Of a stretch of 64,000 nt of DNA, positions 45,036 to 54,500 are shown one piece after another. The notes beneath the pieces were generated by a model. The model saw only the letters and a list, made by a program, of their open reading frames with translations. It was not told the DNA's origin and ran no database searches. Source of the DNA: JARRPM01 sp963792815 (GTDB lineage: Bacteria > Pseudomonadota > Gammaproteobacteria > Pseudomonadales > Halieaceae); assembly GCA_963792815.1 (NCBI GenBank), contig CAWBXR010000016.1:186001-250000 (forward strand), given 5' to 3'. A program made the translations under genes and the position numbers. How positions within the stretch are numbered: position 1 is the stretch's first letter; each line of letters starts with the position of its first letter.

Positions 45036-46514
45036 TTGCCTGAAGTAGTGTGGCAGCAGTGCGTGGATCGCCTGCAGGACGAGTTACCTTCACAGCAGTT
45101 CAATACCTGGATAAGGCCGTTGCAGGCCAGCACGGACGGCCGCAGCCTGATGCTCATGGCGCCCAACCGCTTCATCAAGGATTTCGTGTCAGACAAGTTT
45201 GCCGAGCGGATTTCCGAGTTGGTAAGGGAGCTGGGCAGCGAATCACTCATAGATGTGGTGGTTCAGGTTGGCGCGGGAGCTGTTCCCCCGTCGAGCCCGG
45301 GCGATACCAATACCGCCCTTGTCGTTGCGCGGCAGGCGCCGCCGACGGCCGATGTCGCCCAGGGTATGCAGCCTGCGATTTCAGGCCAGGCGATGAGTGG
45401 CAACCAGGCTTCGGCGGACACCCACTCCTTCAGGGGTAGCCAGCCACACACCAGCACCCTGCGTAAGGTGGAAGTCGTCGGGTCCCTGCAGCACCAGCAC
45501 CACCTGGTGGAGAACTACACCTTCGGGAACTTTATCGAGGGTAAATCGAACCAACTCGCACTGGCGGCGGCAAAGCAGGTGGCGCAAAACCCGGGGGATT
45601 CCTATAACCCACTCTTTTTGTACGGCGGGGTAGGCCTCGGCAAGACCCACCTGATGCACGCGGTTGGCAATGCCCTGAAGCAGGAAAACCCCCAGGCCAA
45701 GGTGGTCTACCTGCATTCCGAGCGTTTCGTTGCGGATATGGTCAAAGCTTTGCAGCTCAATGCCATCAGTGATTTCAAGCGTTATTACCGGTCGGTGGAT
45801 GCCCTGCTCATCGACGACATCCAGTTTTTCGCCAAGAAAGACCGATCCCAGGAAGAATTTTTCCACACCTTTAACGCCCTGCTTGAGGGCGGCCAGCAGA
45901 TGATACTGACCTGCGATCGTTACCCGAAGGAGATAGACGGCCTGGAAGAGCGGTTGAAATCGCGCTTCGGCTGGGGTTTGACGGTGGCAGTAGAGCCGCC
46001 CGAACTTGAGACGAGAGTGGCTATTCTGATGAAAAAAGCCACCCAGGCGCGAATAGACCTGCCGCCGGACGCGGCCTTTTTTATTGCCCAGCGGATTCGC
46101 TCCAATGTAAGGGAGTTAGAAGGTGCGCTTAAAAGAGTGATAGCGAGCGCTCACTTCATCGGCAAACCCATCGATGTGGACCTGGTCAAGGACAGCCTGA
46201 AAGACCTCCTGGCGCTGCAGGACAAGCAGGTCAGCCTGGACAATATCCAGCGTACAGTGGCGGAATATTACAAGATAAAGGTGGCTGACCTGATGTCCCG
46301 GCGACGCAGCCGGTCGGTCGCCCGCCCCCGCCAGGTTGCGATGGCCCTGGCCAAGGAATTAACCAACCACAGTCTCCCGGAAATTGGCGACAGCTTTGGC
46401 GGCAGAGATCACACGACAGTCCTGCACGGATGTCGTAAAATCAAGGAACTTCGCGAAAGTAACTCCGATATTAGCGAAGATTACAAAAACCTGTTGCGAT
46501 CGCTCACAACTTGA
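45036..46514 (+). CDS. dnaA: Chromosomal replication initiator DnaA
   Basis: DnaA binds DnaA boxes, melts oriC and loads DnaB. I chose the TTG at 45036 (492 residues), since AAGGGG lies 6 bases before it and the protein then starts LPEVVWQQCVDRLQDELPS like other DnaA proteins. ATG codons at 44994 and 45000 would add 12-14 residues of non-family sequence. Domain I is 1-85, then a variable Gln/Ser/Thr-rich linker. The AAA+ domain has Walker A GGVGLGKTH (197-205) and Walker B ALLIDDIQFF. The C-terminal DNA-binding domain carries SFGGRDHTTVLHGCRKI. dnaN follows after 113 bases. Confidence 0.97.
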   Translation: MPEVVWQQCVDRLQDELPSQQFNTWIRPLQASTDGRSLMLMAPNRFIKDFVSDKFAERISELVRELGSESLIDVVVQVGAGAVPPSSPGDTNTALVVARQAPPTADVAQGMQPAISGQAMSGNQASADTHSFRGSQPHTSTLRKVEVVGSLQHQHHLVENYTFGNFIEGKSNQLALAAAKQVAQNPGDSYNPLFLYGGVGLGKTHLMHAVGNALKQENPQAKVVYLHSERFVADMVKALQLNAISDFKRYYRSVDALLIDDIQFFAKKDRSQEEFFHTFNALLEGGQQMILTCDRYPKEIDGLEERLKSRFGWGLTVAVEPPELETRVAILMKKATQARIDLPPDAAFFIAQRIRSNVRELEGALKRVIASAHFIGKPIDVDLVKDSLKDLLALQDKQVSLDNIQRTVAEYYKIKVADLMSRRRSRSVARPRQVAMALAKELTNHSLPEIGDSFGGRDHTTVLHGCRKIKELRESNSDISEDYKNLLRSLTT

Positions 46515-46627
46515 TAATCTTTGCCAGTTAGTTGACCACCGGCCCGTATCGACCGCGTCTGCAGGCTGGGGCTGTGGTCACCGGTCAACAACAATAAACG
46601 CCATTTGTCCGAAGGAAAATCTGTCAT

Positions 46628-47731
46628 ATGAAGTTCACTATTTCGCGGGATGCCCTACTCAAACCGCTGAACCTTGTAGCTGGAGTGGTCGAGCGCCGGC
46701 AGACCCTGCCGATACTGGCAAACGTTTTGATGGTTCTGGATGGGGATCGCCTGGCGCTGACCGGTACTGACCTGGAGGTGGAATTGGTAGGCCGGGTTCA
46801 GCTTCCTGCCGCCGGTGACTCCGGTGAGGTAACGGTCCCTGCCCGCAAGCTGGTGGATATCTGCAAGTCCCTGCCCGAGGGCAGCAATATCGAATTCACC
46901 GCGCAGGACAGCAAGGTAACAGTCAAGTCCGGGCGCAGCCGTTTTACCCTGGCCACGCTGCCGGCCCGGGAGTTCCCCAATGTCGAAGACAGCATGGGAA
47001 CCCACCAGTTCACCATCAAGCAGGGCCAGCTGAAGCGCCTTATCGATCGGACCGGTTTTGCCATGGCCCAGCAGGACGTGCGCTATTACCTGAACGGCAT
47101 GTTGTGGGAGATCAGGGGCAGCCAGATGCGGGTCGTGGCGACTGACGGACATCGCCTGGCGCTCTGTACCCTGCCCGGCAAGATAGAGGCTACCGACGAT
47201 ACCCAGGTAATCCTGCCCCGCAAGGGCGTGCTGGAGCTGGCACGCCTGCTGCTCGAGGATGAGGCGGAGATCGCTATAGTGATTGGCAGCAACCATATTC
47301 GCGCCACCACCAACGACTTTACCTTTACCTCCAAGCTGGTGGACGGCAAGTTCCCCGATTACCAGCGGGTACTGCCCCGGGCGCCCGACAAGATCGTACT
47401 CGGCTCCAGGCTGGAAATGCGCCAGGCCTTTACCCGGGCAGCGATTCTCTCCAACGAGAAATATCGCGGGGTGCGCCTGAAGCTGACAAAAAACAGTCTC
47501 GACATCGTCGCCAACAACCCGGAGCAGGAAGAGGCGGAGGAGACTGTGCCTGTGGATTACCAGGGTGATTCACTGGAGGTGGGCTTCAATGTGAGCTACC
47601 TGCTGGACGTCCTGGGTGTGCTCAGCGGGGAGCAGGTCAAGCTGTCCCTGTCTGACCCCAATAGCAGCGCCTTGCTGGAAGAGTCGGATGCAGGTGACTC
47701 CGTCTACGTTGTTATGCCCATGCGTCTCTAG
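46628..47731 (+). CDS. dnaN: DNA polymerase III beta subunit (sliding clamp)
   Basis: A 367-residue beta clamp (E. coli 366) that encircles DNA and tethers polymerase III. It begins MKFTISRDALLKPLNLVAGVVE and shows three repeated clamp domains; RYYLNGMLWEI and the C-terminal VYVVMPMRL, which lines the protein-binding cleft, are diagnostic. A clear ribosome binding site (GAAGGAAA) precedes the ATG. It is followed by a hairpin and then recF. Confidence 0.98.
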   Translation: MKFTISRDALLKPLNLVAGVVERRQTLPILANVLMVLDGDRLALTGTDLEVELVGRVQLPAAGDSGEVTVPARKLVDICKSLPEGSNIEFTAQDSKVTVKSGRSRFTLATLPAREFPNVEDSMGTHQFTIKQGQLKRLIDRTGFAMAQQDVRYYLNGMLWEIRGSQMRVVATDGHRLALCTLPGKIEATDDTQVILPRKGVLELARLLLEDEAEIAIVIGSNHIRATTNDFTFTSKLVDGKFPDYQRVLPRAPDKIVLGSRLEMRQAFTRAAILSNEKYRGVRLKLTKNSLDIVANNPEQEEAEETVPVDYQGDSLEVGFNVSYLLDVLGVLSGEQVKLSLSDPNSSALLEESDAGDSVYVVMPMRL

Positions 47732-47775
47732 TGAGGCGCGAAGCCGCTTCGAACACTACAAGCAAAACGAAAATA

Positions 47776-47794
47776 CAGGCCGCTTGGCGGCCTG
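47776..47794 (+). terminator. Hairpin between dnaN and recF, possible attenuator
   Basis: A perfect 8-bp stem CAGGCCGC / GCGGCCTG with a 3-base loop lies 16 bases before the recF GTG. There is no T-tract, so full termination is unlikely; it may reduce recF expression. Confidence 0.45.
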
Positions 47795-47810
47795 ATCCTT
47801 CCGGGCCAAT

Positions 47811-48923
47811 GTGTCGCTAACCCGCCTCCAGATAAATAATGTCAGAAACCTGAAACAGGTATCCCTGCAGGACCTGGGGCAGGTTAATGTGTTTTTCGGC
47901 AGCAACGGCAGTGGTAAAACCAGTATTCTCGAGGCTATTCACCTGTTGGGGATGGCGCGTTCTTTTCGGGGGAGCAGCGTAAAGTCCCTCATTACCCATG
48001 GTCAGGCCAGCTGCGTCGCTTTCGGTGTGGCAGGCACGACCGGCTCCGCAACTGGTGCGGGGGTTAGTCTCGGGGTTCGTCGTGGAATGGCAGGGGAAGC
48101 ACTGCTCAAGGTTGCAGGGAGCCCGGTCAAGTCCGTGGCCCGGCTGGTCGAGCACTTGCCCTTGCAGGTCATCAACGCCGACAGTTTTGAACTCTTGACC
48201 GGGGCACCGGGGGCCAGGCGTCGCTATCTGGACTGGGGAGTGTTCCACGTGGAACATCGCTTCCTGGAACAGTGGCAGCGTTTCCAGCGTTGCATAAAAC
48301 AACGCAACAAACTGCTCCGGCATGGTAAAATTCGGGACCAGGAATTGTCGGTCTGGACCCGTGACCTTGCGACAGCAGGTGCGGCGGTTGGGGATTATCG
48401 CAGGACTTATTTCAAGCTGTTGGTCCCCCGCTTCACAGATATCGTGAAAGAGCTGGTGCCATCCCTTGGGGACAGGCTGGAACTGCGCTACCTGCAGGGC
48501 TGGGACCGGCAATCTACGTATGAAGCGGCGCTGCAGGGCAGTATTTCGTCAGACATAGAACAGGGATATACCCATGTCGGGCCCCAGCGAGGGGATATCA
48601 GGGTATTGATTGATGGACGCCTGGCGGCGGACACCCTGTCTCGGGGACAGCAAAAGCTGGTGGTATGCGGCCTGAAGCTGGCCCAGGGCCAGTTGATGTC
48701 AGAGCAGGGGAAAGGGAATTGCACCTATCTCGTGGACGACCTGCCCTCGGAGCTGGATCTGGCACACAGTAGGCAGGTTTGTGAGTTGCTGGCCTCGATG
48801 AAAGCCCAGGTGTTTATTACCTGTGTCGAGCAGTCGGATATTCTCTCGGTCTGGCCGGAGGGCGCCTCGGATATTGGGATGTTCCACGTGGAACATGGCA
48901 CGGTAAGGCCGGCCGGCAACTAA
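47811..48923 (+). CDS. recF: DNA replication and repair protein RecF
   Basis: A 370-residue SMC-like ATPase that, with RecO and RecR, loads RecA at single-strand gaps. Walker A is GSNGSGKT at residues 30-37. The signature DTLSRGQQKLVVCGLKLAQG and the Walker B-like YLVDDLPSELD are in the C-terminal half. The start codon is GTG (47811). The segment FHVEH occurs twice (near residues 145 and 358), because two parS palindromes lie in the gene and are read in the same frame. It is 76 bases before gyrB. Confidence 0.96.
   Translation: MSLTRLQINNVRNLKQVSLQDLGQVNVFFGSNGSGKTSILEAIHLLGMARSFRGSSVKSLITHGQASCVAFGVAGTTGSATGAGVSLGVRRGMAGEALLKVAGSPVKSVARLVEHLPLQVINADSFELLTGAPGARRRYLDWGVFHVEHRFLEQWQRFQRCIKQRNKLLRHGKIRDQELSVWTRDLATAGAAVGDYRRTYFKLLVPRFTDIVKELVPSLGDRLELRYLQGWDRQSTYEAALQGSISSDIEQGYTHVGPQRGDIRVLIDGRLAADTLSRGQQKLVVCGLKLAQGQLMSEQGKGNCTYLVDDLPSELDLAHSRQVCELLASMKAQVFITCVEQSDILSVWPEGASDIGMFHVEHGTVRPAGN
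48241..48256. promoter_or_regulatory. parS site 1 (ParB-binding palindrome)
   Basis: Perfect 16-bp palindrome TGTTCCACGTGGAACA inside recF, matching the parS consensus TGTTNCACGTGNAACA. It should nucleate ParB loading about 3.4 kb from oriC. Confidence 0.95.
48880..48895. promoter_or_regulatory. parS site 2 (ParB-binding palindrome)
   Basis: Second perfect TGTTCCACGTGGAACA, near the 3' end of recF, 639 bases after the first and read in the same frame as FHVEH. Confidence 0.95.
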
Positions 48924-48999
48924 CCCGTATGAACATGCACAGCGATTTCCTGCCCTGCGGGGCAGCTATATAAATAGAAGCAGTATTGAGAGTGAAACT

Positions 49000-51417
49000 A
49001 TGAGCGAAGGCGAACATAATTACGATTCCTCCAGTATCAAGGTCCTTAAGGGCCTGGATGCAGTGCGCAAGCGCCCCGGTATGTACATCGGGGATACTGA
49101 TGATGGTACCGGCCTGCATCATATGGTGTTCGAGTTGGTTGATAACTCAATCGACGAGGCCCTGGCGGGGCATTGCAGTGAAATCGCGATAGCTATCCAC
49201 CCGGATGAATCGGTTACGGTTTCGGACAATGGCCGGGGCATACCTACCGAAATGCACGAGGAAGGGGTGTCCGCCGCAGAGGTCATCATGACGGTCCTGC
49301 ACGCCGGTGGTAAGTTTGACGACAACACCTACAAGGTATCCGGTGGTCTGCACGGCGTTGGTGTTTCGGTGGTCAACGCCCTGTCTGAGGAACTCGTACT
49401 GACGATTCGCCGGGAAGGGAAAATGTACGAGCAGGTGTATCGCCATGGTATACCGGACGCTCCTCTGGCAGAAATAGGAGCCACCGGGGTAACCGGCACC
49501 ACCGTACGTTTCAAGCCCTCCCCCGCTACCTTTACCAATATCAAGTTCCATTTCGATCAACTGGCAAAGCGGCTGCGGGAACTGGCCTTCCTGAATTCCG
49601 GGGTGCGGATTGTATTGAAGGACGAGCGCAGCGCAAAAGAAGAGACTTATCAATATGATGGCGGCCTGAAAGCCTTCGTGAATTACCTTAATCTCAACAA
49701 GACGCCGGTCAACCGACCATTTCACTTCCAATATGACACTGAGGACGGGATCGGCGTGGAAGTGGCCCTGCAGTGGAATGATTCCTTTCAGGAAAACATC
49801 TTCTGCTATACCAACAACATTCCCCAGCGCGATGGCGGCACCCACCTGGCGGGTTTTCGTGCGGCACTAACCCGCAGCCTCAATTCCTATATCGAGAAAG
49901 AAGGCCTCGCGAAGAAGGCCAAGGTCAATACCACCGGGGATGATGCCCGGGAAGGCTTGACCGCGATTATCTCGGTCAAGGTGCCGGATCCCAAGTTTTC
50001 CTCCCAGACCAAGGACAAACTGGTCTCCTCCGAGGTTAAAACCGCGGTTGAGCAGACCATGAACACCCAGTTCAACGATTACCTGCTGGAAAACCCCGGC
50101 GAGGCCAAGGCGGTCGTCGGTAAGATGCTGGATGCGGCCCGTGCCCGGGAGGCCGCGCGCAAGGCCCGTGAAATGACACGCCGCAAGGGTGCCCTGGATA
50201 TCGCGGGGCTGCCGGGGAAGCTGGCGGATTGCCAGGAAAAGGACCCGGCCCTGTCGGAGCTGTACCTGGTGGAGGGCGACTCAGCGGGCGGCTCTGCGAA
50301 GCAGGGCAGAAACCGTAAATTCCAGGCGATTCTTCCGCTGAAGGGTAAAATTCTCAATGTGGAAAAAGCTCGCTTTGACAAGATGCTGGGCTCCGCCGAG
50401 GTCGGTACCATCGTGACGGCGCTGGGCTGTGGCATTGGCAAGGAAGAGTTCAACGCGGACAAGCTGCGCTACCACAGCATCATTATCATGACCGATGCGG
50501 ACGTGGACGGTTCCCACATCCGCACCCTGCTCCTGACGTTTTTCTTTCGCCAGATGCGGGAGCTGTTGGAGCGCGGGCATATCTTTATCGCCCAGCCGCC
50601 CCTGTACAAAATAGCCAAAGGCAAGCAGCACCAGTATCTGAAAGACGATGACGCGCTTAACCAGTACCTGACCCAGGGCGCGCTGGAAGGCGCTTCGATC
50701 TATGTGAACCCCGATGCCCCCCCCATCACCGGTAGCGGGCTGGAGGAGCTGGTGGCGCAGTTCCGGTCAGTAGCGGGCACCATCGATCGCCTGAGCCGCC
50801 TGTATACCGCTGAAGTGTTGTGGCAAATGGTCTATGGAGAATCCCTGTCCCTTGAGCAGATGCGCGACGAGCAGGCGGTTAGCCGTTTCAGCGACCAACT
50901 AAGTGAGCGCTTACTTACGGTGGCAAGCAAGGGTAGCCTGTACTCAGTCGTCGTTCGCAAAGACCAGGAGCGCCAGCTGTACTTCCCGGTAGTAAAACTC
51001 CTGGCCCACGGAGTCGAGTCCGAGACCGAATACCATCACGAATTCTTTGCCTCCGGCGAATACCGCAGCCTGATAGCACTGGGGGCTACGATCAATACCC
51101 TGGTCGAAGAAGACGGCTACTTCAAGCGGGGGGAAAAGACCCTGGCGACCCGCAGCTTTGCCGAGGGCCTGGACTGGCTGATGGCGGAAGCTCGCAGAGG
51201 TTACAGCATCCAGCGCTACAAGGGCCTTGGTGAGATGAACCCCGAGCAACTGTGGGAGACCACCATGGATCCGGAAGTGCGCCGCATGCTCAAGGTTACT
51301 ATCGAGGACGCCATCGCCGCCGACCAGATCTTCACGACCCTGATGGGCGACCACGTGGAACCCCGCAGGCTCTTTATCGAGGAGAACGCGCTGTCGGTGG
51401 CGAATCTTGATGTCTAG
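49000..51417 (+). CDS. gyrB: DNA gyrase subunit B
   Basis: An 805-residue ATPase subunit of gyrase (E. coli 804) that, with GyrA, introduces negative supercoils. The GHKL ATPase part has LVDNSIDEALAGH, SDNGRGIP and GGLHGVGVSVVNAL. The TOPRIM domain has LVEGDSAGGSAKQGRNR and DADVDGSHIRTLLLTF. The C-terminus includes RYKGLGEMNPEQLWETTMDP and ends EENALSVANLDV. A weak parS-like half site (CCACGTGGAACC, 51351-51362) lies in codons for HVEP. It converges on the three-domain acyltransferase gene. Confidence 0.98.
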   Translation: MSEGEHNYDSSSIKVLKGLDAVRKRPGMYIGDTDDGTGLHHMVFELVDNSIDEALAGHCSEIAIAIHPDESVTVSDNGRGIPTEMHEEGVSAAEVIMTVLHAGGKFDDNTYKVSGGLHGVGVSVVNALSEELVLTIRREGKMYEQVYRHGIPDAPLAEIGATGVTGTTVRFKPSPATFTNIKFHFDQLAKRLRELAFLNSGVRIVLKDERSAKEETYQYDGGLKAFVNYLNLNKTPVNRPFHFQYDTEDGIGVEVALQWNDSFQENIFCYTNNIPQRDGGTHLAGFRAALTRSLNSYIEKEGLAKKAKVNTTGDDAREGLTAIISVKVPDPKFSSQTKDKLVSSEVKTAVEQTMNTQFNDYLLENPGEAKAVVGKMLDAARAREAARKAREMTRRKGALDIAGLPGKLADCQEKDPALSELYLVEGDSAGGSAKQGRNRKFQAILPLKGKILNVEKARFDKMLGSAEVGTIVTALGCGIGKEEFNADKLRYHSIIIMTDADVDGSHIRTLLLTFFFRQMRELLERGHIFIAQPPLYKIAKGKQHQYLKDDDALNQYLTQGALEGASIYVNPDAPPITGSGLEELVAQFRSVAGTIDRLSRLYTAEVLWQMVYGESLSLEQMRDEQAVSRFSDQLSERLLTVASKGSLYSVVVRKDQERQLYFPVVKLLAHGVESETEYHHEFFASGEYRSLIALGATINTLVEEDGYFKRGEKTLATRSFAEGLDWLMAEARRGYSIQRYKGLGEMNPEQLWETTMDPEVRRMLKVTIEDAIAADQIFTTLMGDHVEPRRLFIEENALSVANLDV

Positions 51418-51439
51418 GGTCCACGTTGTGTGTGGTTTC

Positions 51440-51541
51440 AAGCTGGCCGGAACATCATTGAAGAGGAACCAATTGCGTGCCTGTACGCGCCTGGCTTTCC
51501 TGAATCCCTCCACCTGTCCCTGAGCGACGGCCGGCCAGCTT
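51440..51541. repeat. 11-bp inverted repeat flanking the gyrB/acyltransferase junction
   Basis: AAGCTGGCCGG at 51440-51450 and its complement CCGGCCAGCTT at 51531-51541 are 80 bases apart. The right copy touches the stop of the minus-strand gene. It may form a large stem in either transcript, or be a scar of a lost insertion. Confidence 0.5.
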
Positions 51542-54500
51542 ACTGACTACCCGATGTCGAGGTCTGGCGCAGCACCAGGAAACCCTCCGGCGTGAGGTGC
51601 CCAACCCTGCCGGTCCTGAACCATCGCTGGCCATCGACCTCGAGGATCGCCGCCGCCGTCTGCTCCGGCGCATCGAGGTAGCCGGACATGACCTGGCTGC
51701 CACCGACCAGCAGCAGGCCATCGGTTTCCAGCGGCAGTTCCCTGCCGCTGAGTTCGTCTACTATCTTCAGGCTCGTGCCTGGCAGAGGCATCCCCATGGT
51801 GCCCGGGATATTGCCCTGTTGCACCTTCCAGTCACTGGCATCCATGGCATCGGGAATATTGACTGTCGTGACCGTGGTGGTTTCCGCGGCGCCGTAGCCC
51901 TCGTAGACGCGTTTGCCGAACTTCAGCTCAAACTCGCTGCGCAGTTCATTGGGCAGCGGTTCGGCACCGGAGACTACCAGGCGCAGCGAATCGAGCATAA
52001 GAGGGTGAATCTCATCGTTGCGCGCATAGAGCCCGATTGTTTGCGGTGAGGCCGGCAACAGGGTCGCCCGGTGCCTGGCAACTGACTTCGCGATACCCAG
52101 CGAGTCCAGCGGGTCCCCATGACAGGCTATCGGAATACCCTCGACCAACGGCATGATGGTAGTCAGCGTCAGCCCGAGCGGATGGTACAGGGGGATGCAG
52201 GACAGAATGACATCGTCCAAACGCGTGTTGAGCACATCCGACATCTGTCGGCAGTTGGAAATTATATTGCGGTGGGAAAGCAGAACTCCCAGGGGAGCAG
52301 GATCGTTGCTTTCACTGAGCAGTATGGCCGCCGGGTCTCCAGACTGGATGACCTGCCCTGTCAGTCGATAAAACCATGACGCGGGTAGCAGTGTGAAGGC
52401 GATAGCGTCGGCAATCCGCCGCCAGGCTGGCACTTTACGGGCCAGGTCCTCCATAAAGATCAGTTCCCTGCCCTGCAGCAACTTATCGGTATCGGTACCA
52501 GCCGCTGACAACGCTGCGAGATAGGCGTGGGATGTGACAACATGCTGCACGGATGTCACCTTGAACATGCTTCGGAACATTTCTGCCGGCAGAGTGTGAT
52601 TGAGCGGCACGATAACCTTGCCGCGTAACAGCAGTGCGAGTATCGCCTGTAGCGCGGTGGTGCTTGATGGCAGCAACACGCCGATATGGCGCTCATTCCC
52701 GGGCAGCCTGAATTGCCTGCTCAGGCCGGCCACGGCTGTCACCAACTGCGAGTTGCCCAGGGTAGTTCCCGCATCATCCACGGCGCATCTTTGCCAGGGC
52801 TTGCGCCTGGCGCTGCGCAGCCATGCCAGTGGTATTGGCTCCAGCTGTTTGCTGTGAGAATCCCATGCGGTAATCGACAGCTCGAAAACTTTCTGTTTGA
52901 GTGCTTTAGCTGATGTGTCCAGCGGAAGCGGTGATCCAAAGGCGACGATCAGGTCCCGCTTCAGGTCGGGCGCCCTTGCGTCACGCAGGCCCTCGTCGGC
53001 GCGAGAAAGGCTGCTGCCCCACAAGCCGTGCAGGTAGAACGGAACGATAACTCCGTCTTCAACCCCCGTAAGAGCCCGTTCATAGCCGGTATGAAATTTC
53101 CCCAGATGACCGTTGCGACTAATAGCACCCTCGGGGAAAAGACACACACACTCACCAGAGCGCAGCAGGGCATTGATCGTTTGCAGGCTTTCCTGACTCT
53201 GCCCGGCAGCGATAGGAACTACCCCAAACGCCTTGAAAAATGGCTTGAGGTACCAGGTTTCGTAGATGCGCTTGAGCATTACAAAACGTATAGGCCTGGG
53301 ACAGGCTATCTGCACCAGCGCCCAGTCGATCCAGGAAATATGATTGCCAAGCAACAGGGTGGCGCCCGCCTGGGGTATGTTGTCGAAGCCGATAACCTCA
53401 ACCCGGTAGCGGCGCTTGAGTAACAGCATCGCCAGAATACGCGCCAGTGAGTGCGGTAATTTGCGTACCGTATAGCCGGTGCCGATTACGGCGGCAGCGG
53501 TGAGAATGTAAAACAGCCCGACGCTGTCGATACCCGCAATCGAAAACACGACTGTCAAAGCAAGGGCGCCAAGCATCGCTACGTTCTGAATCCAGTTGTT
53601 GCCCGCCAGGACGGTGCCCAGCCGGCTCTCGGGTGCCTGGAACTGGATAAGTGAGTTGAGGGGCACGATGAACAGGCCGCCCATGGCGCCCACCAATACA
53701 AAGGTCGCGGCCATACTCCAGCTGCTGTCCAGCCCGGGCAGCACAGCGATGCCGATGGCGATACCCACCGCCCCCAGCGGTATCAGCCCGGTTTCGATAT
53801 AGTTGCGCGAGAACTTACCGGCCACCAGGGAGCCGATCACGATACCGAGCCCGGAACAGGCGAGAATGCCCTGGATCACAACGGTGTTGGTGATATCCAG
53901 GGCCTCCTTTGCGAATGCGGGAAACGCCGCCAGCATGACCTGGGAGATCGCCCAGAAAGTTGACAGGCCGATGATGGAAAGCCAGATCGTACTGTTGTTG
54001 CTCAGCACGGCCAGGTTGCGACGTAAGTAGTGCAGGTTGAGGTATTGGCCCAGCTCAAATCTCTCTGTTGTGCTGCCTTGTTGGCGGTCGGGGAGAAAGG
54101 CTGTGGAAAGCCACTCAACGGTAGCAAGGGCTACCAGCACCCAGCCGATGGGAGCGACACTGAACATGGTGTCGCCCGTTCCTGTGGTGCCGTTATCCGG
54201 CAGTAGCGCTTCGAACAGGATTGAAAATACAAACGTCCCAAGGAGAATTCCGGCAATCGTGACTGCCTGGACGATACCGTTTGCCGCAGCCAGGTTGCTG
54301 CTCCCGACCAGCTCCCTGATGTAACCGTACTTGGCGGGGCTGTAGATAGCGCTCTGCACGGCCAGGGCGAATGTCAGCCCGAATGCCGCCCAGAACCAAC
54401 CCTGGTAGTAGGAAAAAGTAATCAACAGGGTGGCGACGACGGCGAGGAATGCCGAGTGTCTCATGATGCGATGTTTCGCGAACTTGTCCGCCAGGAATCC

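Noticed and set aside
51347..51362. Third parS site in gyrB
   Set aside because: Only 11 of 16 positions match, and one half is not palindromic; noted as a half site only.
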